Shown here: positions 1 to 14,056 of the stretch, piece by piece
Position numbering within the stretch: position 1 is the stretch's first letter
Layout: the number at the start of each line of letters is the position of its first letter
DNA from: Pegea sp. RAD2-039
Lineage: Eukaryota; Chordata; Thaliacea; Salpida; Salpidae
Direction: 5' to 3'
NCBI GenBank assembly: GCA_034620365.1
Contig: JAQGEQ010000191.1
Coordinates: 496,001-560,000 of the forward strand
DNA length: 64,000 nt
Position numbers and translations under genes: made by a program
Notes under the pieces: model-generated
What the model was told of the DNA's origin: nothing
The model's input: only the letters and a program-made list of their open reading frames with translations
Database searches by the model: none

Positions 1-566
1 TTCAACCTTTTTTTGTTTACCGTAAACAAAGTGTTTTTTTTATTTCCTTTTTTAGGTCATATCGTTTAAGCTTTTGAAACAGTTTTATCAAAAGCTATCA
101 TAAACCTATAGAACTTCAAATTTTTATGATAATTAATTTATGAGTAAAACGCAAGGTTATAAAACAATACTGGCCTGTTAAAGCAGTCGGTAGTTTTGGG
201 TGTACTTCAGAGCAATTGAAAATTATAAACTAATCAACTTAAAGAAAGAAATTATGAAAAGTTTGACGTTTAAACCGGTTACTTTGCTTTAAATCTCGCT
301 TGAAAAATGATTATTTTTCAACTTTTCTACCACTATCAAAATTAATTTGTTTTTAAAATCAATCTCCTTGTTTTCTTCAGCTGCGTTTTATCAACAAATT
401 CTTTTTAACTGATTGACAGACTGCGTGTAGTTAAGCACTTATTTTAAATTCATCATGATGTCTTTAAACTAATTCTTTGCACATTTTTTCTTTTAAAGCA
501 ACATTTTAATTGTTTAATATTTTATTATCTACGAAGTCATTCTTTTAATAATCTTGCTTTTTTTAG
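1..566. other. 5' flank or intron of the serine protease gene; no exon recognised
   Basis: A+T-rich sequence with several AG-ending pyrimidine tracts but no open stretch that would supply the first cysteine of the ShK domain continued at 567. The missing upstream exons of the protease gene (signal peptide, first ShK cysteine) are either left of the window or too short to recognise here. Confidence 0.4.
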
Positions 567-3345
<2,779 letters not shown>

Positions 3346-3460
3346 ACTAATTACTTTGTAATTTGCATCGTAATTACATTTATACGTGGAAAACTTCAGA
3401 CTTTTCTTGGCTTTCTGAATTTCATTTTTTTTGTCTTTTTATTCATACTGTTTAAATAAA

Positions 3461-4349
3461 TCAACTCCCAAATTGATTCTAATTTATGATTCAAATCATT
3501 GATTAGGATGAACAGTTAAATTCACAAAACAATGAATTTTAGAACAAATCAATTTATTTGATATAAATTTATTAAATGTAATTTTCTATTTGCGGTAATT
3601 ATGGTTTAAAAACTTTGAAATTCACAAAAGATTTACTTTTATTGTTTCTCATTACAACTTTATCAACATTTAGGTCTTTAAATAGGTTTTTAAGTTAAAA
3701 TTTCATATTAATCAATTTTTTATCGCTAAATATTTTTTATCTAATCAATATATCCTTTGTTCTTTATAAAAATGCAGCAAATTTATTAATTTTTTCCTTC
3801 AAATGATAGAATTTATATAGAGACAAGTCTAAACCTTTTTAAGATGAAGTTATTGATTCACAGTTTAACTTTTTAAATATAAATCTTTACAATGTAGATG
3901 TAATTAAATGACTGATGATATTTTATGTAATTTTATTATTATATTTAAAGCTTAAGTTATATAACTCCATACAAATAATTTATAGGAAGTCTCAATAAAT
4001 AAATTATATTAGGTTGCAACATCTATAAAGTTTTTTTGATTTATTTAATCTGAAAGCTTCACATGTTTTGAATAAAGGTTTATTTCTAAATTCTTTTTAA
4101 TCATCTTTAATGTTCTATAATTTTGTAATTTTAATGATTAATTGATTTATAAAGAAAAGTCTATGTCAAGAAAATTTTTTAAACATTTGTGGGTTTTTAT
4201 TTAATTACGATCTTTCAACTATATGCTGTAGTTGTTTTACTCATCAATTTATTTCATTTCTTCAAACCAGTCATTTTTTCAAACTGATTTTCCCAAAAAT
4301 CGATGAATTGAAGTTTTTGTGTAAATTCCTTTTTACGAAATCTCTTCAT
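3461..4349. other. intergenic, nothing recognised
   Basis: A+T-rich spacer downstream of the protease polyadenylation signal. I see no exon, repeat or RNA gene in it. Confidence 0.4.
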
Positions 4350-4640
4350 AAACACCTGGGGAGAAGGAATTTGTTATTCTAGTTAATAACAACATTCCTA
4401 GAGACATAAAGCTCGGAATTTGAAGCCAGAGGTAGAACCTCGTCAGCAGTTCGTCAATATACTCAGTGTCGTTCTGACATCTTATGCGACAGCATCCAGG
4501 CGTAGCTGCATCAGCCCATCTGTTCTACTGCATACCTTAAAGGAGTGAAGAGTGTATTCTTGCTGCATAGGCAGCAACTGGATCTCCATAAAATCTGTCC
4601 TGGCTCACATCATGACCACTTGTAGCCGAAACAGACCATA
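4350..4640 (-). pseudogene. retroelement relic, cysteine-rich segment upstream of an endonuclease-like C-terminus
   Basis: This block is clearly richer in G+C than its surroundings. Read on the minus strand, one frame gives a stretch around C-R-I-R-C-Q-N-D-T-E-Y-I-D-E-L-L-T-R-F. This resembles the C-x-x-C...E-x-I-x-H-L-L-x-x-C cysteine/histidine motif found between the reverse transcriptase and the restriction-like endonuclease region of some non-LTR retroelements. Another frame upstream is open for about 35 codons before a stop, so frames are broken. The matching downstream part of such an element (HWDICK...PDIII) is found as a separate relic at 63050-63420. The assignment rests on motif memory only. 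Confidence 0.4.
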
Positions 4641-5726
4641 CTATGTAAATATTATATTTAAAAGCTTCTTTTCACTTTTTTATTCCAGCAAATTTGTTTT
4701 AATTACATTTTCATAGATTAGACAACAAATCAAACAACAAATATAATTATGTGATTTTGAAATCCAGCCATATATCTCAGCTTGATATTTTCTGACCCAT
4801 GTTTTGACCTCACACTAGTGAAGCTTGAGGCTGCTTTAGACGCTCAAAGCTATTTTCATTTATTATTTTTCGACAAGCATTACTTTAAAGTAAGTACTTA
4901 TATCAGGCGGGTCCTCGTTATTTTCGGTGATCACAGATATGTTTAGGTTTTTTAGGCTGTTAGCCAAAGAGTTTCCAGACAAAGTGATTATTATTTGGTT
5001 TTGTGTAGACAATGCTTAAGAGGCAGTGAAGCTAAGACTTCTGGTTTAGATAAAGAGAATAAATCTATAATCACAAAAACTTCGATTTTTGCTACAAGTA
5101 AACTTAAGTTTCAAAATAATGTTTTTATTTTATTTTAATTAATTTAAATTTTTTTTAAAAGATAACTTTTAACAAATTAATTTTGGATCTCTAAAATTTA
5201 AAGAAATATATAAGATAATTAAACAGAAATTCTAAACATCTAGATAAGTTTATCTTTTACATATAGTATTTTGAATATATAATCTTTTTTTATTCTCAAA
5301 AATACATAGTTGATCTTACTTAGATTATTTTTAATTTTTGGAATTTATTGCTTACAGCTATTTATTTTTAAGGATAAGAATGCTAAAAATGTTTCAAAAC
5401 AGCTTAATTTTCTCCTTATTAAAAAGTACTAAAATAGATTTCAATTATCAAAGGTTTGTTATATATAAACCAAAAAATGAACAAACAATGAACTTAAATA
5501 TAAAGTTATGAACTTATTTGAACCTTATTTGTATTTACATTTTGACAAATCATAAGCTTAACTACAACATGTAATGATTCATAATATTTTTTTCCATTTT
5601 TGTATCTCATACCCTTTAGTAGTCAAAGAAGCATTTTGCATTTACTAAAATATTTTTTACGCAATCATTATTTGGATAATTGTTATCTCTGACGCTTTTA
5701 CCGGAAACAACATCTTTATCCTTCTT
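4641..5726. other. intergenic spacer upstream of the astacin gene
   Basis: A+T-rich, no coding signal. Its right end carries the TATA element of the astacin gene. Confidence 0.4.
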
Positions 5727-5736
5727 TATATAAAAG
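5727..5736 (+). promoter_or_regulatory. TATA box of the astacin gene
   Basis: TATATAAAAG lies 48 bases before the start codon at 5784, the expected place for a short 5'UTR with transcription starting near 5760. The match is strong, although such words are common in this A+T-rich DNA. Confidence 0.55.
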
Positions 5737-5783
5737 CGTGTTAGCCTCTGATTTACAAAGTTTCAAATTATTCTATTTGAAAG

Positions 5784-8700
5784 ATGAAGTTAATTCCACT
5801 GATTTTTATCAATTTGCAACTATTTTTTTGTAAGTATTTAACAAGTTTTTGAAATAAATAAATTGATTTAGTAAAATTAGGTTTTGTTTTTTTTTAATTT
5901 TTTATTATGTTCATTTAAATTTTTCCACCATTTAAAATAATTTTATGAAATTTATTTTTTAATCTTTTTATTTTTCTTTTGGTAAAAGCTGAAAAATAAA
6001 TTTTGTATATTTACATTTACTAAAAGATCTTTTGAACTTTTTAAAACTTGAATATAAATTAAACGTAAATTATTTCAATAAAAGTTAAATATGGTCTAAG
6101 TTATATAATTGTATTAACGTTTATTACAAATCAATAAAAACTTTATTAAACATTTTGTTTCATATTTGTTAATACAGTTATTATTGTTGTAAAAACTTTA
6201 AAATTTTACAATTTTTAAATTTATATAATATATTTTATTCAAATCTCTTTAAAAAGTTTCTTTTCCAGGTCGTCTTCATGCTGACAATAAAAAAGGTGAA
6301 TAAAAATAAAGAAAAACTAAAAATTTTCTAAATGATTAATAATCGGAAAATTTACAAAGTTTATAAAGATAACTTTTTAAAGATTCAACACTTTCAAAAT
6401 GTCCAAGTCTGGAAGGATGCTTAAATTATTGTCCGTTTGGAAGGTACAAAAACAAACTCACTGGATGCCTGACATGTGGTTGCTCAAAAAAGGGTATTTT
6501 TCAAGGAGACATTGCTATAGAAGGTGATAAATGTAAAGTTATTTATAAATAGATAATAAAAATCAAATTTTTGCTTCAATTAATTTTCTAAGTACGAAAA
6601 GTATAGCAGATGTTTTGTTGAAAAGTTTTTGATTGAATATTTCTCATGTAAATTTTTATTATAACATGATTTTTCTAACTCTCATAAGCTACAAAACGTG
6701 AAAGTATTTCGTTAAATGCTATATTTCTGGCTTCAATCAAAAGATGCTCACGCCTAAACCTTTGTAATTAGTTATTGAAATGAGTTGTAAATTTCAACAG
6801 AAAGTTATTATGATGAATTCTTCAAGAAATACGGTTTCCTGAAAGAAAAATCGACTCATCGAATTAGAAGAGGAGCTTTTAAACAAAGCTTTCGACATTG
6901 GCCTAAATCTTCATCTGGTACTGTGGTTCCCTACACTATACATAGCTCAATTTGTAAGTTGCATTTTTGTAAATTCTAAAAATATATTTCTAAGTTTTCT
7001 TCATCCAAATGATAAAGTTTTATTTGGAAAGAAGTTTATAAATTTATTTACTTTTTGTTCGGATAAAAAAGTAGGAAATAAAAAAAATTGTAATTAATTT
7101 CAAGACGTTGAAGATGGTAAAGTTGGCAAAGAGCTTTGTTTTTATAACGATTAATTTGGTTTTAACGTTTTAAAACACAAAACCTTTCTAGCAAGCTTGA
7201 TTGAAATTTACATAAAAAGCAACTAGAGTTGATGTAGCATCTTGATTCGTAAAATCTTTCAAGTGAAACCAACAACTCTTGTGGTTAATAATCTGTAAGA
7301 ACAACAAGACTTCTTTTCTTAAAAATCTTTTAAAGCTCACCTGGCATCACCCCTTATATAAAATTGTTGTGGGTATTTTAAAACGCTGATTCGAATTAAA
7401 ACACAAATATGTAGCACCTTGACTCGTAAAAACTCGATTAAATTAGATTTATTTGTTAAGTTTTTTATTCCGAGCATTTTTTAGCCGATATCAAACGAAA
7501 GGGGATCATGGAGTCTATTGAAGAGTTTAACTCGAAGACTTGCATCAAATTTCAAGAACGAATCGAGGAAAGAGATTACATCATGTTTTATGGACAAGAA
7601 CAAGGTTGCAGCTCACAACTAGGAAGAGTTGGAGGATACCAAAAAGTTTATTAGAATCATCTTAAAGATGATTGTTTTAAATCTTTATAATCTCTAGATT
7701 CGGCTCGGAGATGAATGTTTCAGAAAAGGGAACATCCTACATGAAATGATGCACGCTCTGGGATTTGCTCATGAGCAAGCAAGACCTGATAGAGATGATC
7801 ACGTGATTATCAATTGGGATAACATCATGAAAGGTAGAGTTGTTGAATGCTGAATACTGAAGGATTGATTTTCAAATTTTATTAAGGCGCTGAAAATAAT
7901 TTCGCAAAAGAACTTAGGAGTAATTGGAACTCATATTCATCACCTTATGATATCAACTCACTCATGCATTACGGACCTTTCTTTTATAGCAAGTCACGTG
8001 ACCAACCAACAATTACTGACAAGTGATTTTCGATTTTGATTAAATTTGTTTCTGAATCTGTGGTTTTCAGAGAAGGAAAAATGTTCTTTTACAACAGAGA
8101 AACTTTTTCGGAACAAGATTTGGTTCAAATTAACAGAAAGTATCAATGTTCTGGTAAGTTGTGAAAGTTGATTCTATTTTCATATCAAAATTTCATCTTA
8201 GATAACTATTTGAATATGGCTTCAGAGATGAACCCACAAGAACCTCAAATTGTCGATGAGAAGAAAGATAAGATTGAAGAACTGATATGTGAAGACAGAA
8301 AGTCTTTAGGGTATAAAATAAATTGATTATTTTATGTTTTGGTTTAATTGTTTTTTTTTTCAGATATTGCAGATATTATGCAGAAAGAAACCAATGTAAT
8401 AAAGACAAAATAAAAGCTTATTTAAAAGTTTTTTGTATAAAAACATGTGGATTTTGCAACATCACAAAACCGTTGAGCAACCAAAATACAACAAGCAATA
8501 AAACATCTTCAACCAAAGATATAACTGAAAAAAATATCAGATATAATAATACTACAACCCTGAAATCAAAAACTAACTATTCAACTAAACCTAACACTTC
8601 AAAAGCTACAACAATTTTGCCATTTACTGAGACTGCAACCACGCAGCAATCTACCAACAGTTTTTATGCAACTAAAAAAAATAAAACTTTATCTTCTGGC

Positions 8701-10171
8701 CAAGATGGAACGTGCTCTGACTTATCCAAGTAACTTTAAATTGTTTTTTTCATCTATATATATTGTTATTTCAAACCTCTAAAATTTGCTTTGAAAGCAT
8801 TTAGAGACAAGAATAATAAATAAAGTTAAATGTTCAGTTTATAAAACTTATATCAAAAAATCTTTCTCCTAACAAAGTTCAAATGTAAGCTTGAAACTAC
8901 AAAAATAAAGTTGACAATTTTAGGTTATATCAATTTAAGAATATCGAATAAACATTTCAAAGAAAATAGAAAATAAATCAAAAATATTTAATTAAAAACA
9001 ATCCAGCTTGATGATTAAGTTGTAAAAATTTATAAAAACTTTTGTTGCAATCAATAATATGTTGTAGAATTTTGTTTGATATTTTCTTTGAAAGTAACTT
9101 AATTAAAAATACTTAGAATAATTGAAAATAGTTTGGTTGAAAAATTTCAATAAAAAATCTTACTTGAATAGAAATTGCAAAAGTTGGGTGAAGCTTGATT
9201 ATTGTACAAATTTAAAACAAAAGTATAAAATGCGCGAAACTTGTAAAAAGTCTTGTGGCTTTTGTGAGAAGACTTCAATGACTTCAAAAAAGATATCGAC
9301 GACTTTGTCTTCACAAGATGTCACATGTTTTGATACACACCAGTAAGTAAAGTCTCATAAATCATGCTTAAGTGAATGATCGGAATTTTATTATAGAAAG
9401 TGTGAAAGTTGGGCCAGTCACGGCCTATGTACCCGAAATGTGTATCACAATACGATGATGAGACATTGTCGTAAAAGTTGTGGAGTTTGTCAAGAAACTA
9501 AATTCAAAATAAATCAAGATAAAACTAAAAATTCTTGCCATGATAAAAGATCGTAAGTTTATTATCTTGAGATTATAGAATATTAAATAAAAATAAATTA
9601 GACTTAAAATAAAAAAAAATTGATTTTAAATTAGTCTCTTTTTAGTTTCTGTCCAAAATGGGCTCAAATGAACCGTTGTGAAAATATCGGATATAAAGAA
9701 TATATGATAAAAAATTGTCTACTAAGCTGTAAAATTTGTAACAAATTTTCAAGTAAGTTAATAAGCTCTTTGAAATAATAAAGACATTTTTTTACATGAT
9801 AATACTCTAAAATAGAGTTACTATTCAAGACAATCTTAGATTAAAAGAATTATTCAAACTAGCTAACTACATTTTTTAAAATTCAGATAAGAAAGTCAAA
9901 TCTGGAATTAAAACCGAACATATTAAAAAGAATGAAACATTTGAATGTTTAGACAAAAACAGGTGCTAAGAAATTCTTTTATTTAATAACTAAGTTGCAA
10001 TTTAAATTCAAAGCGTCAAATTTATTGTAGATATATTCAAATTGGAATAATTTAATTTTTTATAGGTCTTGTGCGAAATGGTTTGCTCGTGGACTTTGTG
10101 GTCATCCTTATTATAAAACTTATTCAAAAACTGTTTGCAAGAAGTCATGTAATTTATGTGACTCTGTTTAA
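5784..10171 (+). CDS. astacin metalloprotease with antistasin-like domain and five ShK domains
   Basis: Secreted zinc endopeptidase of the M12A family, 657 residues in 15 exons: 5784-5829, 6269-6295, 6383-6523, 6801-6953, 7485-7645, 7698-7833, 7887-8022, 8071-8153, 8202-8310, 8364-8729, 9172-9342, 9397-9552, 9646-9752, 9887-9962, 10066-10171. All phases close. Order: hydrophobic signal peptide (1-16 or so); antistasin-like six-cysteine module (Cys 31, 37, 41, 53, 56, 58); propeptide aspartate-switch motif FQGD (64-67); furin-like site RIRR (92-95) before the mature enzyme; zinc motif HEMMHALGFAH (191-201); Met-turn SLMHY (246-250). Five ShK domains follow, starting near residues 324, 449, 505, 557 and 618, each with six cysteines. 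A Thr/Ser-rich, mucin-like linker (about 365-445) separates ShK1 from ShK2. All zinc ligands and the Tyr of the Met-turn are present, so the enzyme should be active. The start was chosen for the signal peptide and TATA spacing; AATAAA is at 10397-10402. An antistasin-like inhibitor module inside the pro-region is unusual. Matrix or cuticle processing, or prey digestion, is inference only. Confidence 0.92.
7228..7437 (+). repeat. partial copies of the 140-base interspersed repeat (family A)
   Basis: Two stretches in astacin intron 4, at 7228-7300 and 7409-7437, carry the family word: GTAGCATCTTGATTCGTAAA in the first and GTAGCACCTTGACTCGTAAA in the second. The first also has the following ACCAACAACTC part. 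Better copies lie at 25185-25320, 46641-46765 and 63583-63735. Confidence 0.45.
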
Positions 10172-10402
10172 AATTCTATTAAAAACCTAAAATATTTTAA
10201 TTTGCTTATTTGATCGACTTCTAAATAGTTTTATCGATTTAAAATTTTGACTTAAAAAAGGCAGATTTGATATGAAACGTTTTTTATGCTAGAAAAATAA
10301 TAACTTTAGAAATTGTGGTAAAGAATCTTACATTGCTGACAAACTTTTGGTTGCTAGGTTTCCTTCAAAAGAAATATTTAAGTAGATTTTTGACTCAATA
10401 AA

Positions 10403-11029
10403 AGATTAAAAAAAGTTGTTGAAAAAAAAATTGATTTTTAATTTTGTTATTTTAACGTATTTTTCTTAAATTTTTTGAATAAAAATGCTATAAATTTTCG
10501 ATTCTGATAAGATATTTGTGAAAGATCAAAGGGTCCTAAAAGAGTTTGGTTTCTCTAGATTTGATCTTAGATAAATTGCCAGTGCTTAAAAACAGCTTAA
10601 GCAACTAATTTAATTCTATTTCTATATGAAATTATAATTCGAATTAAACATTAAGTCAAATTTAAGTGATAAATTTAAGATTATGTGAAAATCTTTTTCA
10701 GCCAATTAAAATTGCATTAATTACTATTCATTTTTTTAAATTATTTGTTTAAATTGGTGAAATTTTAGTTGAAATATTTTTATACAAACAAAACATTCAT
10801 TTTTCAGAAAAAAATATCCCTTTGATAGATAAAAAGGTTTTTGTCTTTAAACATATCTTTATTTAATAGATTTTCTGTGAACTCCAATCATTTATAAATC
10901 TATAAGAAATACAAAAGACATCTTAATAAAATTGCATGTACCATGAGCTACTTTGTACAACAATATCTCGATAAATGACTGGCTAATGACAACAACAAAT
11001 CATGCTTTTAGAACTCAATTTAAAAGAGG
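10403..11029. other. intergenic, nothing recognised
   Basis: A+T-rich spacer between the astacin polyadenylation signal and the LINE relic; no exon or repeat seen. Confidence 0.35.
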
Positions 11030-11800
11030 TGACAGCTCTTAGCCTATTGTACGGGTTAGTACAGTTGTTAAGTGGGTTAAAACTGAGCGAAGAACTTCTG
11101 AGGAAGATTGCGGTCTTTAAAGAAATCATTAAACTTAAGATAGGATAAACTAGTGGTAACTTTAGATGGAAGGTGGGGAAAAGGGCTTCAGTATTGTAAG
11201 GATTTTATAGTAAGCTTATAAAGACGATCTTTGATAAAAGAAAAGGGTTTGCCACATCTGAAGAAAAGTGCTGTATCTTTGAAACGAATTCAAGCCTTAA
11301 AATATTTAAGGTGAAGATTCCATACAGAGGAGTTGAACTCTAACTTTGGAAGGATAAGGTTTAACAATATCCAAATTATGGTCAAAAAATATTTGAGAGT
11401 TTGATATGAAGTAGATGAACCAATTCTGAATGAATAATTTGACGTGGTGAGCTCATTTAAGTCTTGACAGATAAAGATACCCAAGTCTCTTATAATCTGA
11501 CATTGGGAAATGTAATTGTAGTTTAGATAAACGTCAGATGATGTTAGATTAGAGTTTGAGGGTTTGATTATTGAGAGGTGGAAACATTTGTCTGTAGCTA
11601 GCTTGAGTTGTCTAGATTGAAGCCATATGTTAGTAGACTCTAAAAAGGGTTAGATAGTAATTGAATTAGTACTAAAAGTTTGGCATCGTCGGCAAAGCAC
11701 ATTAAATTTTCAGAACCATTTAGAGATAAATAACAGTCTGTAATATTATTGATATCTAAAGGTGGTTTAAGTTCAATAAAAAAAGCAAATGAAAAAATCA
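11030..11800 (-). pseudogene. decayed LINE reverse transcriptase (C-terminal half)
   Basis: Read on the minus strand, the block starts just after the palm region and keeps the catalytic YADD-type motif as CFADDAKLL near 11700. It continues through segments typical of non-LTR elements: an IKPSNSN turn, an RDLGI box, then YFLTIIW and an N-S-S-V-W box. A 64-codon open piece survives at 11290-11484. Stops and frameshifts interrupt the rest, and the C-terminal WN-LP-like box is recognisable near 11080. The copy is 5'-truncated at about 11800. It is more diverged than the CR1-like element at 50879-55045 and probably belongs to a different family. Confidence 0.7.
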
Positions 11801-11810
11801 AACAAAGTTC

Positions 11811-11960
11811 TTTTTATTTAACGAGTGGCTGCGAGTTACGAAACTAACAGCTCTTATAGCAAAAAAAACAAATATTAAGAAAAAAGAGATATTGCAAGGT
11901 AATCATAATTATAAAGATATACAAAAAGAATAGAAAAACTGTAAAATCATCGGTAAAATG
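11811..11960 (-). repeat. fragment of LINE-family-2 3' region
   Basis: Words such as CTCTTATAGCAAA, AAAAGAGAT and GAATAGAAA occur in the same order at 40590-40740, downstream of a LINE C-terminus there. Similarity is patchy, so this is an old fragment. Confidence 0.35.
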
Positions 11961-13799
11961 TACATTAAAAGTAAACAAAATTCTTTGTTTTTTTAATTAA
12001 AAATTTGATTTAAGAATTTTTGAAAACTTTTTACCCATAAAGAAAATTTTCCTCAACATTTATGTAAAGCCAACATTTTAATAAAAATGTAAACTCAATA
12101 ACTTAAATAAATCTTGAAATTTCTTTTTTTTAATTTCCTGCTGTATTTGTTTTTAATTTCCAAAATAAATTCTAATATATGTTGTAAATTATTGGAAAGT
12201 AAATTTTAACAGAAATTCAATTATTTAGTTTGAAATTTGAGAAATGTTTTCAAAATGCAAACTAAAATTTAAAGTCTTGGAAATTGAATGAATTTGAAAT
12301 ATTTTTTAAAAGTACTTTGTTGTTTCAAGTATACTGCTAAATAGAAAATATATAGAATAGCAAAAATTGTTCGATAAGTTTTTAAATGAAATATTTATAT
12401 TAAATAAAACGTCTCTGCGTTTACTTTTATATTGAATTTTAACCATCTAATAAATCATAGATGATTTTACTAACTTCTAATTTTCAAGTAAAAAAACTAT
12501 ATCTGTGATGATTACCATTTTTAATATGTTCCAAATATCAAGATTATCATTTCAGTAATTTAATTTGCTCTTTTATATATCGTTTAATTTCTAGTATGTT
12601 TGAATCAACTTATCTTTTACATATAATGTCTTCTATCTCATTAAGAAATTTTCATTAAATTAGAACTCTTCTGATAAAAAGTTAACTTTTTTGTTGCATT
12701 CAATTTTGATAAATTTTGCAAATAAAGTTTTTTACAAAGATTTCTTTAAGCTTACTATAAATTTATTTTCTTTAAAAAAGTTTTTACATTTGATATAATA
12801 TTTCTATCTCTGGTAAATAAAGATTGTTTTCAGCTGCTTAGTGCTTTTCTTTACGCCCTTCAAACTTTAATTGTTGAATATAAATGGATTATTCATAGAA
12901 ATAAGCTTTTCAAGCTTTTTTAAATCAAAATTTAATACTTTTAGGAATCTAAGTTTTTACTAATAAAAATTTTCTTAAAAAGTTTGATGTTAGATAGTAA
13001 CAAATTTCATTCAAAAAGTAAAGTTGATATCCATAAAAGCAAGTGATGGTGCTGAAAGCATCACATCTACAAACTTAGAAGAGATCTGATGATCTGAAAT
13101 AATAATATAGAAATGATAATATTTAATAATTTATTGAAATTTTGATACTTTATTATATTGTTCATTTTCAGGAACTTTTCAGCAAAGTTAATTGCAGAGA
13201 GTAAAGAGAAAAAAGGAATTCGAAATGCAAAAGTTTCAGCTTTTTATTGATCATGTTTTGATTTTAGTTGAGTTTAAAACACAACAAAGTTGCTCTCTAG
13301 TGACACCAAGTGATTATTTGGCAAATAAGATTTGTTTTCAGCGAAGTATCGCCAATATCAGAGTGAAATTCTTCTTGCAAATGATTTTTTCAATATTAGT
13401 CGCTTTTAGTTTTTAATATTTGCATTTTTATAGCTAAAATAAGTTCTTAGCAAGATTTGTATGAACGGAACAATTGCAGATCATTATGAGTAACCAACAG
13501 TGACATGATAAACTTACAAAGTCGAGACTTAAGGTGCTTAGCACTCAACCTGTTTTCGAGCAAAAATTATAGGTAGATAAAATTATCAAAAATAATGAAC
13601 AATTGTCAAAGAGTGATAGCTGACTTTTTGATAAAAACTTCCAGGTACTTTGAACTTAAAAAACGATGTAAGTCATGTCCCTACAACTCATGCAAAGTTG
13701 GTTTAGAGTAATACTTTAAGTACTAGTAATTATGTCAAATAAGGGCGAAACCTGTCATTAATTTTATGATGTCGTTTGCACAATTTATTGTCAACAAGA
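11961..13799. other. intergenic, nothing recognised
   Basis: Long A+T-rich spacer upstream of the TPPP gene. A 74-codon open frame at 13192-13416 has no family resemblance. A weak minus-strand match to repeat family A (TAAGCACCTTAAG) lies at 13511-13552. Confidence 0.35.
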
Positions 13800-13806
13800 T
13801 ATAAAA
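13800..13806 (+). promoter_or_regulatory. candidate TATA box of the TPPP gene
   Basis: TATAAAA is followed by AGCTTGGG, a local G+C rise, about 250 bases before the TPPP start codon. A short 5'UTR exon ending near 13890 and an intron reaching the acceptor at 14015-14017 would connect it to the coding region. The assignment is inference from position. Confidence 0.3.
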
Positions 13807-14056
13807 AGCTTGGGATATCTCAATCGAATATTTGATTGTACAAGATTAGAAGAAGTAAAGTCTATAAAGAAGTTTCTGTTAGATGACTTTTAAAGTTTTT
13901 GTTTTAGAATGAAGAATGATTTTTTTTATTAATAAAATTGAAAATTTTTATTTAGAAAGTAAAAGCTTTTATCTATTTAAATTTTCTAGTTGATTATAAT
14001 TCTTTGTGTTTTTTAAGATTGCTTTTAAGTTTAACAAATTTGAATAATACAAAAAG

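Noticed and set aside
13192-13416. 74-codon open frame before TPPP
   Set aside because: No consistent splice to TPPP exon 1 and no recognisable domain.
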